From NCBI RefSeq assembly GCF_001422405.1, contig NZ_LMMV01000024.1, forward strand, positions 274,613 to 338,612: a stretch of 64,000 bases of DNA, written 5' to 3'. The position numbers and the translations under genes were made by a program. Shown here piece after piece: positions 47,253 through 58,562 of this stretch. The notes under the pieces are model-generated. The model was not told the DNA's origin. It saw only the letters and a list, made by a program, of their open reading frames with translations, and searched no databases. Origin of the DNA: Pseudorhodoferax sp. Leaf267 (GTDB lineage Bacteria > Pseudomonadota > Gammaproteobacteria > Burkholderiales > Burkholderiaceae_C). The number at the start of each line of letters is the position of its first letter. Within the stretch, counting starts at the first letter, position 1.

Positions 47253-48077
47253 TCAGACGCCGACGTCGGCGCGCGAGATGACGGACTCGTCCAGCTTGCG
47301 CGCCAGCTCGGTGACCGCCATCGCCGCCGGGCAGCCCGGCATGTTGGTCATGAGCAGCTGGCGCCGCATGACGGCTTCGCGCACGGCAGGGTCGGCCGGG
47401 ATGTCGCCGACATGGATCAGCCGCACGGAGCGCCCGGTGTCGGTGGTGACGAAGCGGTCCAGCACCTGCTGCAGCTGCATCGTGATGGCGCGGCCGTCGC
47501 CCGGGCGCACGGTCTGGTTGATGACCATGCGCACATGCTGGCGCTTGTGCTGCATGGCCAGCACCTTGATCGCGGCGTAGGCGTCGGTCAGCGAGGTCGG
47601 CTCCGGCGTGGCCACGACCAGCACCTCGGAGGCCAGCGAGACCGCGAACAGCACCACGTCGGAAATGCCGGCGCCGGTGTCCAGCAGCAGCACGTCGTAG
47701 CGCGGGATCAGGCTGCGGATCACGTCCAGGAACTCGTCGCGCACCTCGGGCGTGAGCCGGGAGTACTCGACCATGCCCGAGCCGGCCAGCAGCACCGAGA
47801 AGCCGCCCGGCGCCTTGACGATGGCCTCGTCGATCGTGGCCTTGCCCGTGAACACATCGTGCAGCGTGATCTTGGGGTGCAGGTTCAGCACCACGTCCAG
47901 GTTGGCCAGGCCCAGGTCGGCGTCCAGCACCAGGACGCGCTGGCCGCGCTTGGCCAGCGCCGCCGCGAGGTTGGCGGAGATGAAGGTCTTGCCCACTCCG
48001 CCCTTGCCGCTGGTGACGGCGATGACCCGCGCGCCGGTGACCGGCGCGGCAGGGTTGGCCTTGAAGACGTCGCTCAT
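47253..48077 (-). CDS. MinD/ParA-type ATPase, FlhG (FleN/MotR)-like
   Basis: This 274-residue deviant-Walker ATPase has GKGGVGKT near residue 28, the switch region VLVLDADLGLANLDVVLNLHPK, and a DTGAGIS motif. The sequence DADLGLANLDVVL with LHDVFTG is typical of FlhG/FleN, which controls flagellar number and FleQ. No flhF or flagellar genes are in the window. A C-terminal membrane-targeting helix (AVTELARKLDESVI) may be present. It lies 9 bp downstream of a diguanylate cyclase gene on the same strand, and downstream it faces the pilin-side DUF429 gene. Confidence 0.85.
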   Translation of the reverse strand: MSDVFKANPAAPVTGARVIAVTSGKGGVGKTFISANLAAALAKRGQRVLVLDADLGLANLDVVLNLHPKITLHDVFTGKATIDEAIVKAPGGFSVLLAGSGMVEYSRLTPEVRDEFLDVIRSLIPRYDVLLLDTGAGISDVVLFAVSLASEVLVVATPEPTSLTDAYAAIKVLAMQHKRQHVRMVINQTVRPGDGRAITMQLQQVLDRFVTTDTGRSVRLIHVGDIPADPAVREAVMRRQLLMTNMPGCPAAMAVTELARKLDESVISRADVGV

Positions 48078-48086
48078 CGTGTACCT

Positions 48087-48857
<771 letters not shown>

Positions 48858-48963
48858 TTATCTGTAACTAATAACTTCGTTGAAAGTTTAACAGTCTGAA
48901 CAGTTCAAAGCGTGTCCAGCGTGTAGCGCGAACGCGCGATCAGCGGGGCTTTCGCGGCGTTGT

Positions 48964-50667
48964 TCAGGCGCCGGCCTGCATGGCCGGATGCTGGAACGCG
49001 GCCAGGGCCTCGGCATCGGTGCGGTACATGCGCAATTGCGTGGCGTCCACCGGGCCGCTGTCGGGTGTGGGGAGTTCACCGGCCCGCTGCAGCACCTGTT
49101 CCACGGGCAGCTTCAGGCCCGAAATGTGCAGGCAGATGCCGCGAGCCTGCAGGCTGCGGCGCAGCTGGCCGAACATCTCGGCGCCGGTGGCGTCGATGTG
49201 GTTGATGGACAGCGCGAAGATGCAGACGTGGCGGATCCGCGGATCGGCCGCCAGGTGTTCCAGCACGTCGCGCTCGAAGGCGCTGGACGATGCGAAGTCC
49301 AGCCCGCCGTCCAGGCGCAGTGCGTACAGCCGCGGCGCCAGCGGCGGCAGATGCCACAGGTGCCGGTCGCGCAGGCTGCCGTCCGGGTGCAGGCCGACCT
49401 CGATGATGCGCGGGTGCAGCCGCTGGTACAGAAAGTGCGACAGGCTCATGAGCAGGCCGGCGATCACGCCCCAGTAGAGCGCGGGCGCCGACAGCACGGT
49501 GATGCCGAAGGTCACGCCCGCCGTGACGGCCTCTACGCGCGAGACGCGCCACAGCCGCACGAAGGCGGCCGGCTTGAGCAGCCCGTAGATGGCGGCCACC
49601 ACGATGGCCGCCAGCACCGACTGCGGCACATGGTGCAGCATGGGCGTGAGCCACAGCAGCGCGAGCAGCACCACCACGACCGATACGATCGTCGCCCAGC
49701 CGGTGCGCGCGCCGGCGTACAGGTTCAGCGCCGAGCGCGAGAACGACGAGCTGGTGGGGAACGCGCCCGACAGGCCCGAGGCGATCTTGGCCAGGCCCTG
49801 GCCGATCAGGTCCTGGTCCTGGTCCCAGCGCTGGCCGCCCTGCTGGCTGTCGACCTTGGCGCTGGAGGCGGTCTCCAGGAAGCTGATCAGCGTGATCACC
49901 AGCGCCGGCACCAGCAGCTGGCCGAACACCGGCCAGCCCGGCCAGTTGGGCCAGTGGGGCAGCGGCAGGCCGGCCGGCAGCGCGCCCACCACCTTGCCGC
50001 CGGCCGCCTCGAAGCCGACCAGCCAGGACAGCCCCGAGGCTGCAAGCACCACCAGCACGATGGCCGGCAGCCGCGGCGACAGCCGCTTGGACAGCACCAG
50101 CAGCGCCAGCGCGGCCAGGCCCATCAGCGCGGCGACATGGTCCACAGCGCCGATCCCCGGCCAGGGCAACAGGCCCGCGCGCAGGCCCAGCAGGTCCGGC
50201 AACTGCGACAGCAGGATCAGCACGGCGGCGGCCTGCGTGAACCCCATCAGCACCGGCGCGCTGACCACGTTGAGCAGCCAGCCGAATCGCACCAGGCCCA
50301 GCACCACCTGCAGCAGGCCGGACAGCAGCGCCAGCCAGACCGCCAGGTTCACCCACTCCTGGCTGCCAGGCGTGGCCATGCCGGTCAGCGAGGCGCCGAT
50401 CAGCAGCGCGCTGAGCGCCGTCGGGCCGACCGACAGGCGCGTGGAGGCCGAGAACAGCACCGCGACCAGCGCCGGCAGCAGCGAGGCGTAGATGCCGGTC
50501 ACCAGCGGCATGCCGGCCACCGCGGCGTAGGCCACGGCCTGCGGGATCATCATCAGCCCGACCGTCAGGCCGGCCAGGGCCTCGCCCTGCAGCGTGGCGC
50601 GGTCCGGCCGCGGCCAGGACAGGAAGGGGAACAGGCGACGCCAGGGCGCGGCATGGGGTTGGGGCAT
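48964..50667 (-). CDS. SulP-family anion transporter with STAS domain
   Basis: This 567-residue inner-membrane protein has the SulP motif AGLTVGLMMIPQAVAYAAVAG near residue 30. About eleven or twelve hydrophobic segments follow. The ALVITLISFLETASSAKVDSQQGG region with GAFPTSSSFSRSALN is well conserved. A C-terminal STAS domain (RLYALRLDGGLDFASSSAFERDV onward) regulates transport. Substrates in the family include sulfate, bicarbonate and dicarboxylates. The ATG at 50667 starts shortly before the first conserved segment. It is divergent from the nuclease gene. Confidence 0.92.
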   Translation of the reverse strand: MPQPHAAPWRRLFPFLSWPRPDRATLQGEALAGLTVGLMMIPQAVAYAAVAGMPLVTGIYASLLPALVAVLFSASTRLSVGPTALSALLIGASLTGMATPGSQEWVNLAVWLALLSGLLQVVLGLVRFGWLLNVVSAPVLMGFTQAAAVLILLSQLPDLLGLRAGLLPWPGIGAVDHVAALMGLAALALLVLSKRLSPRLPAIVLVVLAASGLSWLVGFEAAGGKVVGALPAGLPLPHWPNWPGWPVFGQLLVPALVITLISFLETASSAKVDSQQGGQRWDQDQDLIGQGLAKIASGLSGAFPTSSSFSRSALNLYAGARTGWATIVSVVVVLLALLWLTPMLHHVPQSVLAAIVVAAIYGLLKPAAFVRLWRVSRVEAVTAGVTFGITVLSAPALYWGVIAGLLMSLSHFLYQRLHPRIIEVGLHPDGSLRDRHLWHLPPLAPRLYALRLDGGLDFASSSAFERDVLEHLAADPRIRHVCIFALSINHIDATGAEMFGQLRRSLQARGICLHISGLKLPVEQVLQRAGELPTPDSGPVDATQLRMYRTDAEALAAFQHPAMQAGA

Positions 50668-50732
50668 GATCGGCAGCAGGCCCGCTCCTCTCGGGCCGCG
50701 CGATTCTCCCACTCCGTCTTCTGTCACCCCCC

Positions 50733-51260
50733 ATGCCCGTGCTGCTGCGTCTGTGTTGCCTGCTGTCGTCCGTTTTCTTCGCCTGCGGGGCGGCACTGGC
50801 CGACACACCCATGCCGCGCAAGTCCTGGCCCGAACGCTGGCAGGGCGTGGTCACGCATGTCAGCGATGGAGATTCCCTGTGGGTGCGGCCTTCCACCGGC
50901 GGTGCGCCGCGCCGGGTCCGCCTGCATGGCATCGACGCGCCCGAGGGCTGCCAGGCCCATGGGCCGGCGGCGCAGGCAGCGCTGCAGCGGCAGTTGAAGG
51001 ATCGCCAGGTGCAGCTGCGGGTGCTGCGCGTGGACGACTACGGCCGGCTGCTCGCGCGGGTGTGGGTGGGTGGCGAGGACGTGGCGCGTGCCATGGTGCG
51101 CCAGGGCCATGCGTGGTCGTACCGCTACCGCCGCGACCAGGGGCCCTATGCGCGCGAGGAGGACGAGGCGCGGCAGGCGCGGCGTGGCTTGTTCGCGGGG
51201 GCCGCGCCGGAGCGGCCGTATGAGTTTCGGCGGCGGCACGGGCCTTGCGCCCGGCCCTGA
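50733..51260 (+). CDS. Secreted thermonuclease-like (SNase) protein
   Basis: This 175-residue protein has a signal peptide ending near CGAALADTP at about residue 24 and a single staphylococcal-nuclease domain. Candidate catalytic residues are Arg in RRVRLHGIDAPE, Glu in DAPE and Arg in DYGRLLARV. The calcium-site Asp is in HVSDGDSLWV. Family members cleave DNA and RNA, and many bacterial ones are periplasmic. The gene is monocistronic. A palindromic hairpin (51269-51296) separates it from the convergent metG. Confidence 0.88.
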   Translation: MPVLLRLCCLLSSVFFACGAALADTPMPRKSWPERWQGVVTHVSDGDSLWVRPSTGGAPRRVRLHGIDAPEGCQAHGPAAQAALQRQLKDRQVQLRVLRVDDYGRLLARVWVGGEDVARAMVRQGHAWSYRYRRDQGPYAREEDEARQARRGLFAGAAPERPYEFRRRHGPCARP

Positions 51261-51268
51261 ATGCCTGA

Positions 51269-51296
51269 CTCCCTCGCCCCTCCGGGGGAGAGGGAG
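51269..51296. terminator. Hairpin between convergent nuclease and metG genes
   Basis: CTCCCTC (51269-51275) and GAGGGAG (51290-51296) pair perfectly, extended by CCCC/GGGG around a short loop. The position between two converging genes fits a bidirectional terminator, but there is no strong T-tract. Its sequence is a short form of the palindromic repeat at 28474-28572, so it may be a repetitive element used as a terminator. Confidence 0.6.
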
Positions 51297-51304
51297 TAAA
51301 GAAC

Positions 51305-53374
51305 TCAGCGCACACGCATGCCGGGCTGCGCACCCGCGAACGGCTCCAGCACGTAGATGCCGGTGTCGGCCTTGCCGTCCGCATGGCTGGCGGCCAGCAC
51401 CATGCCTTCGCTGAGGCCGAACTTCATCTTGCGCGGCGCCAGGTTGGCCACCACCACGGTCAGCTTGCCAACCAGTTGCTCGGGCTGGTAGCTGCTTGCG
51501 ATGCCGCTGAACACGTTGCGGGTCTTGCCCTCGCCCACGTCCAGCGTGAGCTGCAGCAGCTTGGTCGAGCCCTCGACCTTCTGGCACGCCACGATCCTGG
51601 CGATGCGCAGGTCTATCTTGGAGAAGTCGTCGATCCCGATGGTCTCGGCGATGGCTTCGCCACCGGGCAGGGCCTGCTCCGGCTCGGCCGCGGCCGGCGG
51701 CTCGAAGAGGGCGTCGAGCTGCTTCACGTCCACGCGTTGCATGAGGTGCTGGTAGGCGCCGATGCCGTGGCCGGCGCTGAGCAGGCGGCTGGCATCAGGC
51801 CATTGCAGCGGTTCGATCTTGAGGAAAGCCTCGACCTGCGCGGCCAGCGATGGCAGCACGGGTTTCAGGTACAGCGCCAGCAGGCGGAAGGCTTCGATGC
51901 AGGTCGTGCACACGTCCTGCAGGCGCGCGTCGGCGCCTTCTTTCTTTGCCAGCTCCCAGGGCTTGTTGGCGTCCACGTATTCATTCACGCGGTCGGCCAG
52001 CAGCATCACCTCGCGCAGCGCGCGCGCGGTGTCGCGCTTCTCGAAGGCCTCTGCGATCGCGCCGGCCTCGGCCTGCAGCGTGGCGACCAGCGCCTGCCCG
52101 TCGGCGCCCGGCGTGCCGAGCTGCCCGCCGAAGCGCTTGGCGATGAACCCCGCCGCGCGCGAGGCGATGTTGACGAACTTGCCGATCAAATCGCTGTTCA
52201 CACGCGCCATGAAGTCATCGGGGTTGAAGTCGATGTCCTCGTTGCGCCCGTTCAGCTTGGCCGCCAGGTAGTAGCGCAGCCATTCCGGGTTCATGCCCAG
52301 GTCCAGGTACTTGAGCGGGTCCAGGCCGGTGCCGCGGCTCTTGCTCATCTTCTCGCCGTTGTTGACGGTCAGGAAGCCGTGCACGCAGATCTTGTCCGGC
52401 GTCTTGCGTCCGCTGAACTTGAGCATGGCGGGCCAGAACAGCGTGTGGAAGGTGACGATGTCCTTGCCGATGAAGTGCACCTGCTCCAGCGCCGGGTCGG
52501 CCATGTAAGCGGCGTAATCCTCGCCGCGCTTGTCCAGCAGGTTCTTCAGCGAGGCAAGGTAGCCCACAGGCGCGTCCAGCCACACGTAGAAATACTTGCC
52601 CGGCGCGTCGGGGATCTCGATGCCGAAGTAGGGCGCGTCTCGGCTGATGTCCCAGTCGCCCAGGCCTTCGCTGGTGCTTCCGTCGGGGTTGGTGCGCGTG
52701 CCGAACCACTCCTTGACCTTGTTGGCCACCTCGGGCTGCACATGCTGGCCGTTCTGCGTCCAGTCCTGCAAAAACTCCACGCAGCGCGGGTTGGAGAGCT
52801 GGAAGAAGTAGTGCTCGGAGTTCTTCAGCACCGGCTTGGCCCCCGTCAGTGCCGAGTAGGGGTTGATCAGGTCGGTGGGCGCGTAGACGGCGCTGCAGAC
52901 CTCGCAGTTGTCGCCGTATTGGTCCTTGCTGTGGCAGCGCGGGCACTCGCCCTTGATATACCGGTCGGGCAGGAACATGTTCTTCTCGGGGTCGAAGAAC
53001 TGCTCGATGGTGCGCGTCTCGATCAGGCCGGCGGCTTTCAGGTCGCGGTAGATGGCCTGGGCCAGTTCGGTGTTCTCGGGGCTGTGCGTGGAATGCCAGT
53101 TGTCAAAGCGCACCTGGAAGCCGTCCAGGTACTGCTGGCGGCCCGCGGCGATGGCGCCCACGAAGGCCTCGGGCGTCTGGCCCGCTTTCTCGGCCGCGAT
53201 CATGATCGGCGCGCCGTGCGCATCGTCGGCCCCGACGAAGTTCACCTGCGCGCCCTGCATGCGCTGGTACCGCACCCAGATGTCGGCCTGGATGTATTCC
53301 ATGATGTGGCCGATGTGGAACTTGCCGTTGGCGTAGGGCAGGGCGGTGGTGACGAAGAGTTTGCGTTGGGTCAT
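51305..53374 (-). CDS. metG: Methionyl-tRNA synthetase
   Basis: This essential 689-residue class I synthetase has the HIGH-type motif [14 protein letters not shown] near residue 20. The zinc knuckle Cys residues are in [17 protein letters not shown] near 150. The KMSKS loop ([16 protein letters not shown]) is in the middle. The last 105 residues ([19 protein letters not shown] onward) form the C-terminal tRNA-binding domain. Length and order match E. coli-type MetRS. The gene is transcribed alone and is divergent from the periplasmic-binding-protein/kinase pair. Confidence 0.97.
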   Translation of the reverse strand: MTQRKLFVTTALPYANGKFHIGHIMEYIQADIWVRYQRMQGAQVNFVGADDAHGAPIMIAAEKAGQTPEAFVGAIAAGRQQYLDGFQVRFDNWHSTHSPENTELAQAIYRDLKAAGLIETRTIEQFFDPEKNMFLPDRYIKGECPRCHSKDQYGDNCEVCSAVYAPTDLINPYSALTGAKPVLKNSEHYFFQLSNPRCVEFLQDWTQNGQHVQPEVANKVKEWFGTRTNPDGSTSEGLGDWDISRDAPYFGIEIPDAPGKYFYVWLDAPVGYLASLKNLLDKRGEDYAAYMADPALEQVHFIGKDIVTFHTLFWPAMLKFSGRKTPDKICVHGFLTVNNGEKMSKSRGTGLDPLKYLDLGMNPEWLRYYLAAKLNGRNEDIDFNPDDFMARVNSDLIGKFVNIASRAAGFIAKRFGGQLGTPGADGQALVATLQAEAGAIAEAFEKRDTARALREVMLLADRVNEYVDANKPWELAKKEGADARLQDVCTTCIEAFRLLALYLKPVLPSLAAQVEAFLKIEPLQWPDASRLLSAGHGIGAYQHLMQRVDVKQLDALFEPPAAAEPEQALPGGEAIAETIGIDDFSKIDLRIARIVACQKVEGSTKLLQLTLDVGEGKTRNVFSGIASSYQPEQLVGKLTVVVANLAPRKMKFGLSEGMVLAASHADGKADTGIYVLEPFAGAQPGMRVR

Positions 53375-53547
53375 GGGCGGGCGCTTGCGAAAGAGCCTGG
53401 GATTCTAGATTTGCACCAAAAAGCCGGCAGAGCCGCACATTTGTGCAGCCTGGGCACCGGTTGCGGCGGCCGATTCGGACGTGTTTGCTACGATTGAGCG
53501 GCAACTCCTAGTGGATGGATCCGTTGTTTTCAGCGACCGGGGGACCC

Positions 53548-54321
53548 ATGGGCACGACAACGCCAAACGCCATTTCGCAGGCGCGGCGCGCTTTGCTGGC
53601 CGCGCTGGCGGTGGGCGTGGCGGTCCCTGCGCCGGCCCTGGGCCGCACCGAGCGGCCGCAGGACATCAGCCTGGTCTCGGACGCCTGGCACGACCTCACG
53701 CGCAAGGACGGCACGGGCCTGTACTTCGAGCTGATCCGCGCCGTCTACGCCCGCGCCGGCGTGCAGGTGCGCACGCAGATCCTGCCCTACGCGCGCGCCG
53801 TCTCCATGGTGCGCGACAGGAAGGCCGACGCCTGGGTGGCATCCTTCCTGCACGAGAAGGATTTCCCGCTCTACCCCAAGTGGCACTTCGACCGCAACGC
53901 GCAGATGGTGGTCTACCGCGCGGGTTCGGCCCACCCGTTCAAGGACCAGGCCTCGCTGGCCCACCGCAAGGTGGCCTGGTTGCGCGACTTCGGGCTGGAC
54001 CGGTACATCCAGGTGCCCATGCAGGTGACCGAGGTCGACACCATCGCCAGCGCCTTCGGCATGCTGGAGCGCGACCGCATCGACTACTTCGTGGGCGCCA
54101 GGTCCGACCTGGCCGACCACATCCGCGATGCCAAGGTCGACATGGCCAGGTACCGCATGGAATTCGTGATGCACCTGGGCCTGTTCCTGGCGTTCGCCGA
54201 CACGCCCAGGGGCGCGGCGCTGCGCACGATCTGGGACCAGCAGATGGAGACCCTGCACCGCGACCCGGCCTTCCTGGCCATCTACAAGAAGTACGGCAAC
54301 GAAGTGCCGTTCGACAAGTAG
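53548..54321 (+). CDS. Periplasmic binding-protein-like sensor partner
   Basis: This 257-residue secreted protein has a signal peptide (RRALLAALAVGVAVPAPALG) ending near residue 32. A family-3-like solute-binding fold follows (DISLVSDAWHDLTRKDGTGLYFELIRAVYARAG, read in sections; then ADAWVASFLHEKDF). No ABC permease is adjacent. It lies 12 bp before a membrane hybrid kinase, so it may present a ligand to that kinase. The ATG at 53548 follows GGGGGA. An upstream ATG at 53515 would lengthen the signal region. Confidence 0.82.
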   Translation: MGTTTPNAISQARRALLAALAVGVAVPAPALGRTERPQDISLVSDAWHDLTRKDGTGLYFELIRAVYARAGVQVRTQILPYARAVSMVRDRKADAWVASFLHEKDFPLYPKWHFDRNAQMVVYRAGSAHPFKDQASLAHRKVAWLRDFGLDRYIQVPMQVTEVDTIASAFGMLERDRIDYFVGARSDLADHIRDAKVDMARYRMEFVMHLGLFLAFADTPRGAALRTIWDQQMETLHRDPAFLAIYKKYGNEVPFDK

Positions 54322-54333
54322 AAGAGAGGCCCC

Positions 54334-57300
54334 GTGGCGTCGCGCATGCTCGGTCTGCGGTCGCTGCGCAACCAGTTTGTGCTGTTGATCGTGCTGACCA
54401 CCTCGCTGGTGCTCGGTTTGTTCGGGCTGGCCAGCTACCTGGACAGCGGCCAGCGGCTGCAGCAGCAGCTGGACCGGCAGATCGAGGGCATCGCCGCGCG
54501 CCTGGCGGTGAGCCTGCCGCCCGTGCTGTGGCGCTTCGACAACCTGCAGGTCGAAAAGACCGTGGTGTCCGAACTCGGCGCGCCCGAGGTGCTGGCCATC
54601 GATGTGCTGGACGATGCCCAGGCGCTGGTGCTGCGCGCGCACCGCGACGGCCGCGTGCAGACCCAGGCCGGCGCGCCGCTGGACGCCGACATCGGCCGGC
54701 GCTTCGCGCTGCAGTTCGACGACGCAGGCAATCTGCAGAACCTGGGCAGCCTGGTGATCCACGCCAGCCGCGCGCCGATCCGCGACAGCCTGCGGCGTGA
54801 GCTGGTGCGCCTGGTGCTGCTGACGCTGGCGCTGAACCTCACGCTGATCGCCGCGCTGTACGTGGGGCTGCGCGTCATCGTGTTGCGCCCGCTGTTCGGC
54901 GTGCGCGATGCGCTGCAGGCGATCGCCGCGGCCGACGCCGACCTGTCGCGCCGCCTGCCGGCCAGCCGCACCGTGGAGTTCGACGCGGTGGCGCACAGCT
55001 TCAACGCATTCGTGCAGCGCCTGGAGCGCGTGATGGGCGGCAGCCTGGACGACGTGCAGCAGGCCATCGGCCGCGTGGCCGAAGGCCAGCTGCATGCGCC
55101 GGTCGCAGCGTCGGCCGCGAGCGGCGACAGCGTGATGGGCCGGCTGGCGCGCATGCAGCGCAACCTGCTGCAGATGACCGAGGAGCTGCGCGAGGCCAAG
55201 ACCGCGGCCGACGTGGCGAACCAGGCCAAGTCCGACTTCCTGGCCAACATGAGCCATGAGATCCGCACGCCGCTGAACGCCATCATCGGCATGGCCTACC
55301 TGGCCGCCAAGACCGAGACCGACCCGCGCCGGCTCAACTACGTGCGCAAGATCGAGCAGTCGGGCAAGCATCTGCTGGGGCTGGTCAACGACATCCTGGA
55401 CTTCTCCAAGATCGAAGCCGGCAAGCTGACGCTGGAGCGCACCGAGTTCGCGTTGACCGGCCTGCTGGACAACGTGGTCGTGCTGGTGCAGGACAAGGCC
55501 TGGGCCAAGGGGCTGGAGCTGGTCGTCGACGTGGCGCCCGACGTGCCCTGGCTGCTGGCCGGCGATGCACTGCGGCTGGGGCAGATCGTCATCAACTACT
55601 GCAACAACGCCGTCAAGTTCACGGAGCGCGGCACCATCGTGCTGCAGCTGCGCGTGCTGGAGCGCGCGGCCGACCGCGTGCTGCTGCGCTTTGACGTGCA
55701 CGACACCGGCATCGGCATGACGCAGGCGCAGATGGACAGGCTGTTCCGCAGCTTCTCGCAGGCCGACGCGTCCACGACGCGCAAGTACGGCGGCACCGGC
55801 CTGGGCCTGGTCATCGCCAAGAGCCTGGCGCAGCTGATGGAGGGCGAGGTCGGCGTGGCGTCCACGCCGGGGCAGGGCTCGGACTTCTGGTTCACCGCCG
55901 CGCTGGGCTGGCGCGACGCGCCGGAGCTGATGTTTGTGGCCGGCGGCTTCGAGGGCCAGTGCGCGCTGGTGGTGGACGACAACCCACAGGCGCGCCAGGT
56001 GCTGGTGCAGGCGCTGCAGATGTCCGGCATGCAGGTCCAGGCCGTGGACAGCGGTGCCGCGGCGCTGCAGGCGGCGCAGGCAGCGCCACGGCTGGACTGG
56101 GTGTTCCTGGACGCGCACATGCCAGGCATGGACGGCCTGGCCACAGCCGGCGCCCTGCAGGCGCAGCTGCCGCCGCCCGGGCCGCGCCTGGTGCTGGTGA
56201 CCACGCCCGGCCGCGACGACGGCCTGCAGGCCGGCGCCGCGGCGATCGGCATCGTGCAGCGCCTGGCCAAGCCCGTGAACGCGTCCACCGTGCGCGCCAC
56301 GCTGCGCCAGGCCCAGGCGGACGCTGCGCTGGCCGATGGCGCGCATGCCCATGCGTCGGACCTGGAGCGCCAGCTGCAGCGCCTGGCCGGCGCGCGCGTC
56401 CTGCTGGTGGACGACAACGCACTCAACCAGGAGGTGGCGCTGGGCCTGCTCGAAGGCCTGGGCCTGGTCGTCGAGGTGGCCCATGACGGGCAGGAGGCGG
56501 TCGACCGCGTGCGGGCGCAGGACTACGACCTGGTGCTCATGGACATGCAGATGCCCGTGATGGGCGGCGTGGAGGCCACGATCGAGATCCGCCGCGTGCT
56601 GCGGCGCATGGACCTGCCCATCGTGGCCATGACGGCCAACGCCATGCAGCAGGACCTGGACCGTTGCCGCGCCGCCGGCATGGTGGACGTGGTGACCAAG
56701 CCGGTCGCGCCGGAGCAGCTGTGGGCCGCCGTGCTGAAGTGGACGCGCGCGCCCGCGCAGGCGCAGGCGCAGGACGCCGCCTCGGCCGTGCGCGCGGACG
56801 CCGACGCGCAGGGCGTGCCGCTGCCAGCGCACATCGAAGGGCTGGACCTGGCCCTGGGCCTGCGCCGCATGGCCGGCAAGCAGGGGCTGTACCACCGCAT
56901 GCTCGTGCGCTTCGCCCAGGGCCAGCAGGACACCGGCGCGCAGCTGGCCCAGGCCCTGCACCGCGACCCGGAGCGCGCGCAGCGCCTGGCCCATACCCTG
57001 AAGGGCTTGGCCGGCAGCATCGGCGCCAGCGCGCTGCAGCAGGCCGCCGGCGCGCTGGAGGACGCGGTCCGCGCGCAGGCCGATGCCGCCACGCAGGACG
57101 CCGCGCTGCAGGCCGTCTTGCCGCTGCTGGGCGCCCTGCTGGCCGCCCTGCAGGCCGCCCTGGCCGGGGCGGACGCGCAGGCCGACGCCGGGGCCGAGGC
57201 CGCGCCGCCGCCGGACCTTGCCGCCGTGCATGCCGGGCTGGCCGCGCTGCTGGCGCAGGACGATGCGGACGCCATCGGATACTGGGAGCGCCATGCCGGC

Positions 57301-57441
57301 CAGATCCAGGCCGCCTGGCCCGAGGCGGCAGCGTCGATCGGCGCGGCGCTGGCCGGCTACGACTTCGTGGCCGCCCTGCGCGCCTTGCAGGCCGTGCCGC
57401 GACCGGACCCTTCGCCTGCCGCGGAACAGGCCGTGCCCTAA
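54334..57441 (+). CDS. Membrane hybrid histidine kinase (HAMP-HisKA-HATPase-REC-REC-Hpt)
   Basis: This 1035-residue phosphorelay kinase is of the BarA/TorS architecture. TM1 is about 12-34 ([20 protein letters not shown]), a periplasmic loop spans about 35-155, and TM2 is about 160-182. HAMP follows, then a coiled linker. The H-box [18 protein letters not shown] has His308 and the HATPase ends near 520. The first receiver has Asp593 (VFLDAHMPG) and the second has Asp737 ([13 protein letters not shown]). The Hpt domain has His887 ([10 protein letters not shown]). The C-terminal part is very rich in Ala and Gln. The GTG start follows AAGAGAGG. No cognate output regulator is adjacent. Confidence 0.92.
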   Translation: MASRMLGLRSLRNQFVLLIVLTTSLVLGLFGLASYLDSGQRLQQQLDRQIEGIAARLAVSLPPVLWRFDNLQVEKTVVSELGAPEVLAIDVLDDAQALVLRAHRDGRVQTQAGAPLDADIGRRFALQFDDAGNLQNLGSLVIHASRAPIRDSLRRELVRLVLLTLALNLTLIAALYVGLRVIVLRPLFGVRDALQAIAAADADLSRRLPASRTVEFDAVAHSFNAFVQRLERVMGGSLDDVQQAIGRVAEGQLHAPVAASAASGDSVMGRLARMQRNLLQMTEELREAKTAADVANQAKSDFLANMSHEIRTPLNAIIGMAYLAAKTETDPRRLNYVRKIEQSGKHLLGLVNDILDFSKIEAGKLTLERTEFALTGLLDNVVVLVQDKAWAKGLELVVDVAPDVPWLLAGDALRLGQIVINYCNNAVKFTERGTIVLQLRVLERAADRVLLRFDVHDTGIGMTQAQMDRLFRSFSQADASTTRKYGGTGLGLVIAKSLAQLMEGEVGVASTPGQGSDFWFTAALGWRDAPELMFVAGGFEGQCALVVDDNPQARQVLVQALQMSGMQVQAVDSGAAALQAAQAAPRLDWVFLDAHMPGMDGLATAGALQAQLPPPGPRLVLVTTPGRDDGLQAGAAAIGIVQRLAKPVNASTVRATLRQAQADAALADGAHAHASDLERQLQRLAGARVLLVDDNALNQEVALGLLEGLGLVVEVAHDGQEAVDRVRAQDYDLVLMDMQMPVMGGVEATIEIRRVLRRMDLPIVAMTANAMQQDLDRCRAAGMVDVVTKPVAPEQLWAAVLKWTRAPAQAQAQDAASAVRADADAQGVPLPAHIEGLDLALGLRRMAGKQGLYHRMLVRFAQGQQDTGAQLAQALHRDPERAQRLAHTLKGLAGSIGASALQQAAGALEDAVRAQADAATQDAALQAVLPLLGALLAALQAALAGADAQADAGAEAAPPPDLAAVHAGLAALLAQDDADAIGYWERHAGQIQAAWPEAAASIGAALAGYDFVAALRALQAVPRPDPSPAAEQAVP

Positions 57442-57466
57442 ACTCGCGCGCTCCCAAGGAGTCAAG

Positions 57467-58558
57467 ATGCAAGTGACGGAGCAGGCGCTGTTGCAGGCGC
57501 TCAAGGAAGTGGTCGACCCGAACACGGGCAAGGATTTCGTCTCGACCAAGGCGCTGCGCAACTTGGCGGTGCAGGGCGGCGACGTCGCGTTCGACATCGA
57601 GCTGGGCTATCCCGCCAAAAGCCAGGTGCCGCTGCTGCGCCAGCAGCTCATCGCGGCCGCGCGCGCCGTGCCGGGCGTGGCCAACGTGTCGGTCAACATC
57701 GCCAGCAAGATCAGCGCCCACGCCGTGCAGCGTGGCGTGCAGCTGCTGCCGGGCGTGAAGAACATCGTGGCCGTGGCCTCGGGCAAGGGCGGCGTGGGCA
57801 AGAGCACCACCTCGGCCAACCTGGCGCTCGCGCTGGCCGCCGAGGGTGCGCGCGTGGGCCTGCTGGACGCCGACATCTACGGCCCCAGCCAGCCCATGAT
57901 GATGGGCGTGTCGGGCCGCCCCCCCAGCACCGACGGCAAGACCATGGACCCGCTGGTGGGCCACGGCGTGCAGGTCATGTCCATCGGCCTGCTGGTCGAC
58001 CAGGACCAGGCCATGATCTGGCGCGGCCCCATGGCCACGCAGGCGCTGGAGCAGCTCTTGCGCCAGACCAACTGGACCGAGCTGGACTACCTGATCGTCG
58101 ACCTGCCGCCCGGCACCGGCGACATCCAGCTCACGCTCTCGCAGCGCGTGCCCATGACCGGCGCGGTGATCGTGACCACACCGCAGGACATCGCGCTCAT
58201 CGACGCCAAGAAGGCCGTGAAGATGTTCGAGAAGGTCGGCGTGCCCATCCTGGGCCTGGTGGAGAACATGGCCGTGCACGTGTGCAGCCAGTGCGGCCAC
58301 CACGAGCACATCTTCGGCGCCGACGGCGGCAAGAAGATGGCGGCCGAGTACAAGATGGATTACCTGGGCGCGCTGCCGCTGGCCCTGTCCATCCGCGAGC
58401 AGGCCGACAGCGGAACGCCCAGCGTGGCGGCCGACCCCGAGGGCGAGATCGCCGGCATCTACAAGGCCGTGGCACGCCAGGTGGCGGTGGCCATTGCGCA
58501 GAAGAACAAGGACTTCTCGTCCAAGTTTCCGACGATCACGGTTTCCAAGAACACGTAG
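57467..58558 (+). CDS. apbC: Iron-sulfur cluster carrier ApbC (Mrp/NBP35 family)
   Basis: This 363-residue ATPase delivers Fe-S clusters to target enzymes. An N-terminal MIP18-like domain (1-85) is followed by the P-loop SGKGGVGKS ending at residue 113 and LLDADIYGPSQPMMMG. The cluster-binding CxxC appears in VHVCSQCGHHEHIFG. CAAGGAG precedes the ATG at 57467. It is 25 bp after the hybrid kinase and 4 bp before a LysR gene, so it may be read from more than one promoter. Confidence 0.93.
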   Translation: MQVTEQALLQALKEVVDPNTGKDFVSTKALRNLAVQGGDVAFDIELGYPAKSQVPLLRQQLIAAARAVPGVANVSVNIASKISAHAVQRGVQLLPGVKNIVAVASGKGGVGKSTTSANLALALAAEGARVGLLDADIYGPSQPMMMGVSGRPPSTDGKTMDPLVGHGVQVMSIGLLVDQDQAMIWRGPMATQALEQLLRQTNWTELDYLIVDLPPGTGDIQLTLSQRVPMTGAVIVTTPQDIALIDAKKAVKMFEKVGVPILGLVENMAVHVCSQCGHHEHIFGADGGKKMAAEYKMDYLGALPLALSIREQADSGTPSVAADPEGEIAGIYKAVARQVAVAIAQKNKDFSSKFPTITVSKNT

Positions 58559-58562
58559 CCCG

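Noticed and set aside
48858..48963. Possible small RNA or terminator in the AT-rich gap upstream of the diguanylate cyclase
   Set aside because: Weak repeats around AACAGTCTGAACAGTT exist, but no stable stem with T-tract was found. The AT-richness is adequately explained as promoter DNA.
53479..53500. Possible regulatory palindrome or promoter upstream of the periplasmic receptor gene
   Set aside because: Only five-base arms such as GCACA/TGTGC (near 53431-53442) are seen in the gap, and no spaced -35/-10 pair is convincing.
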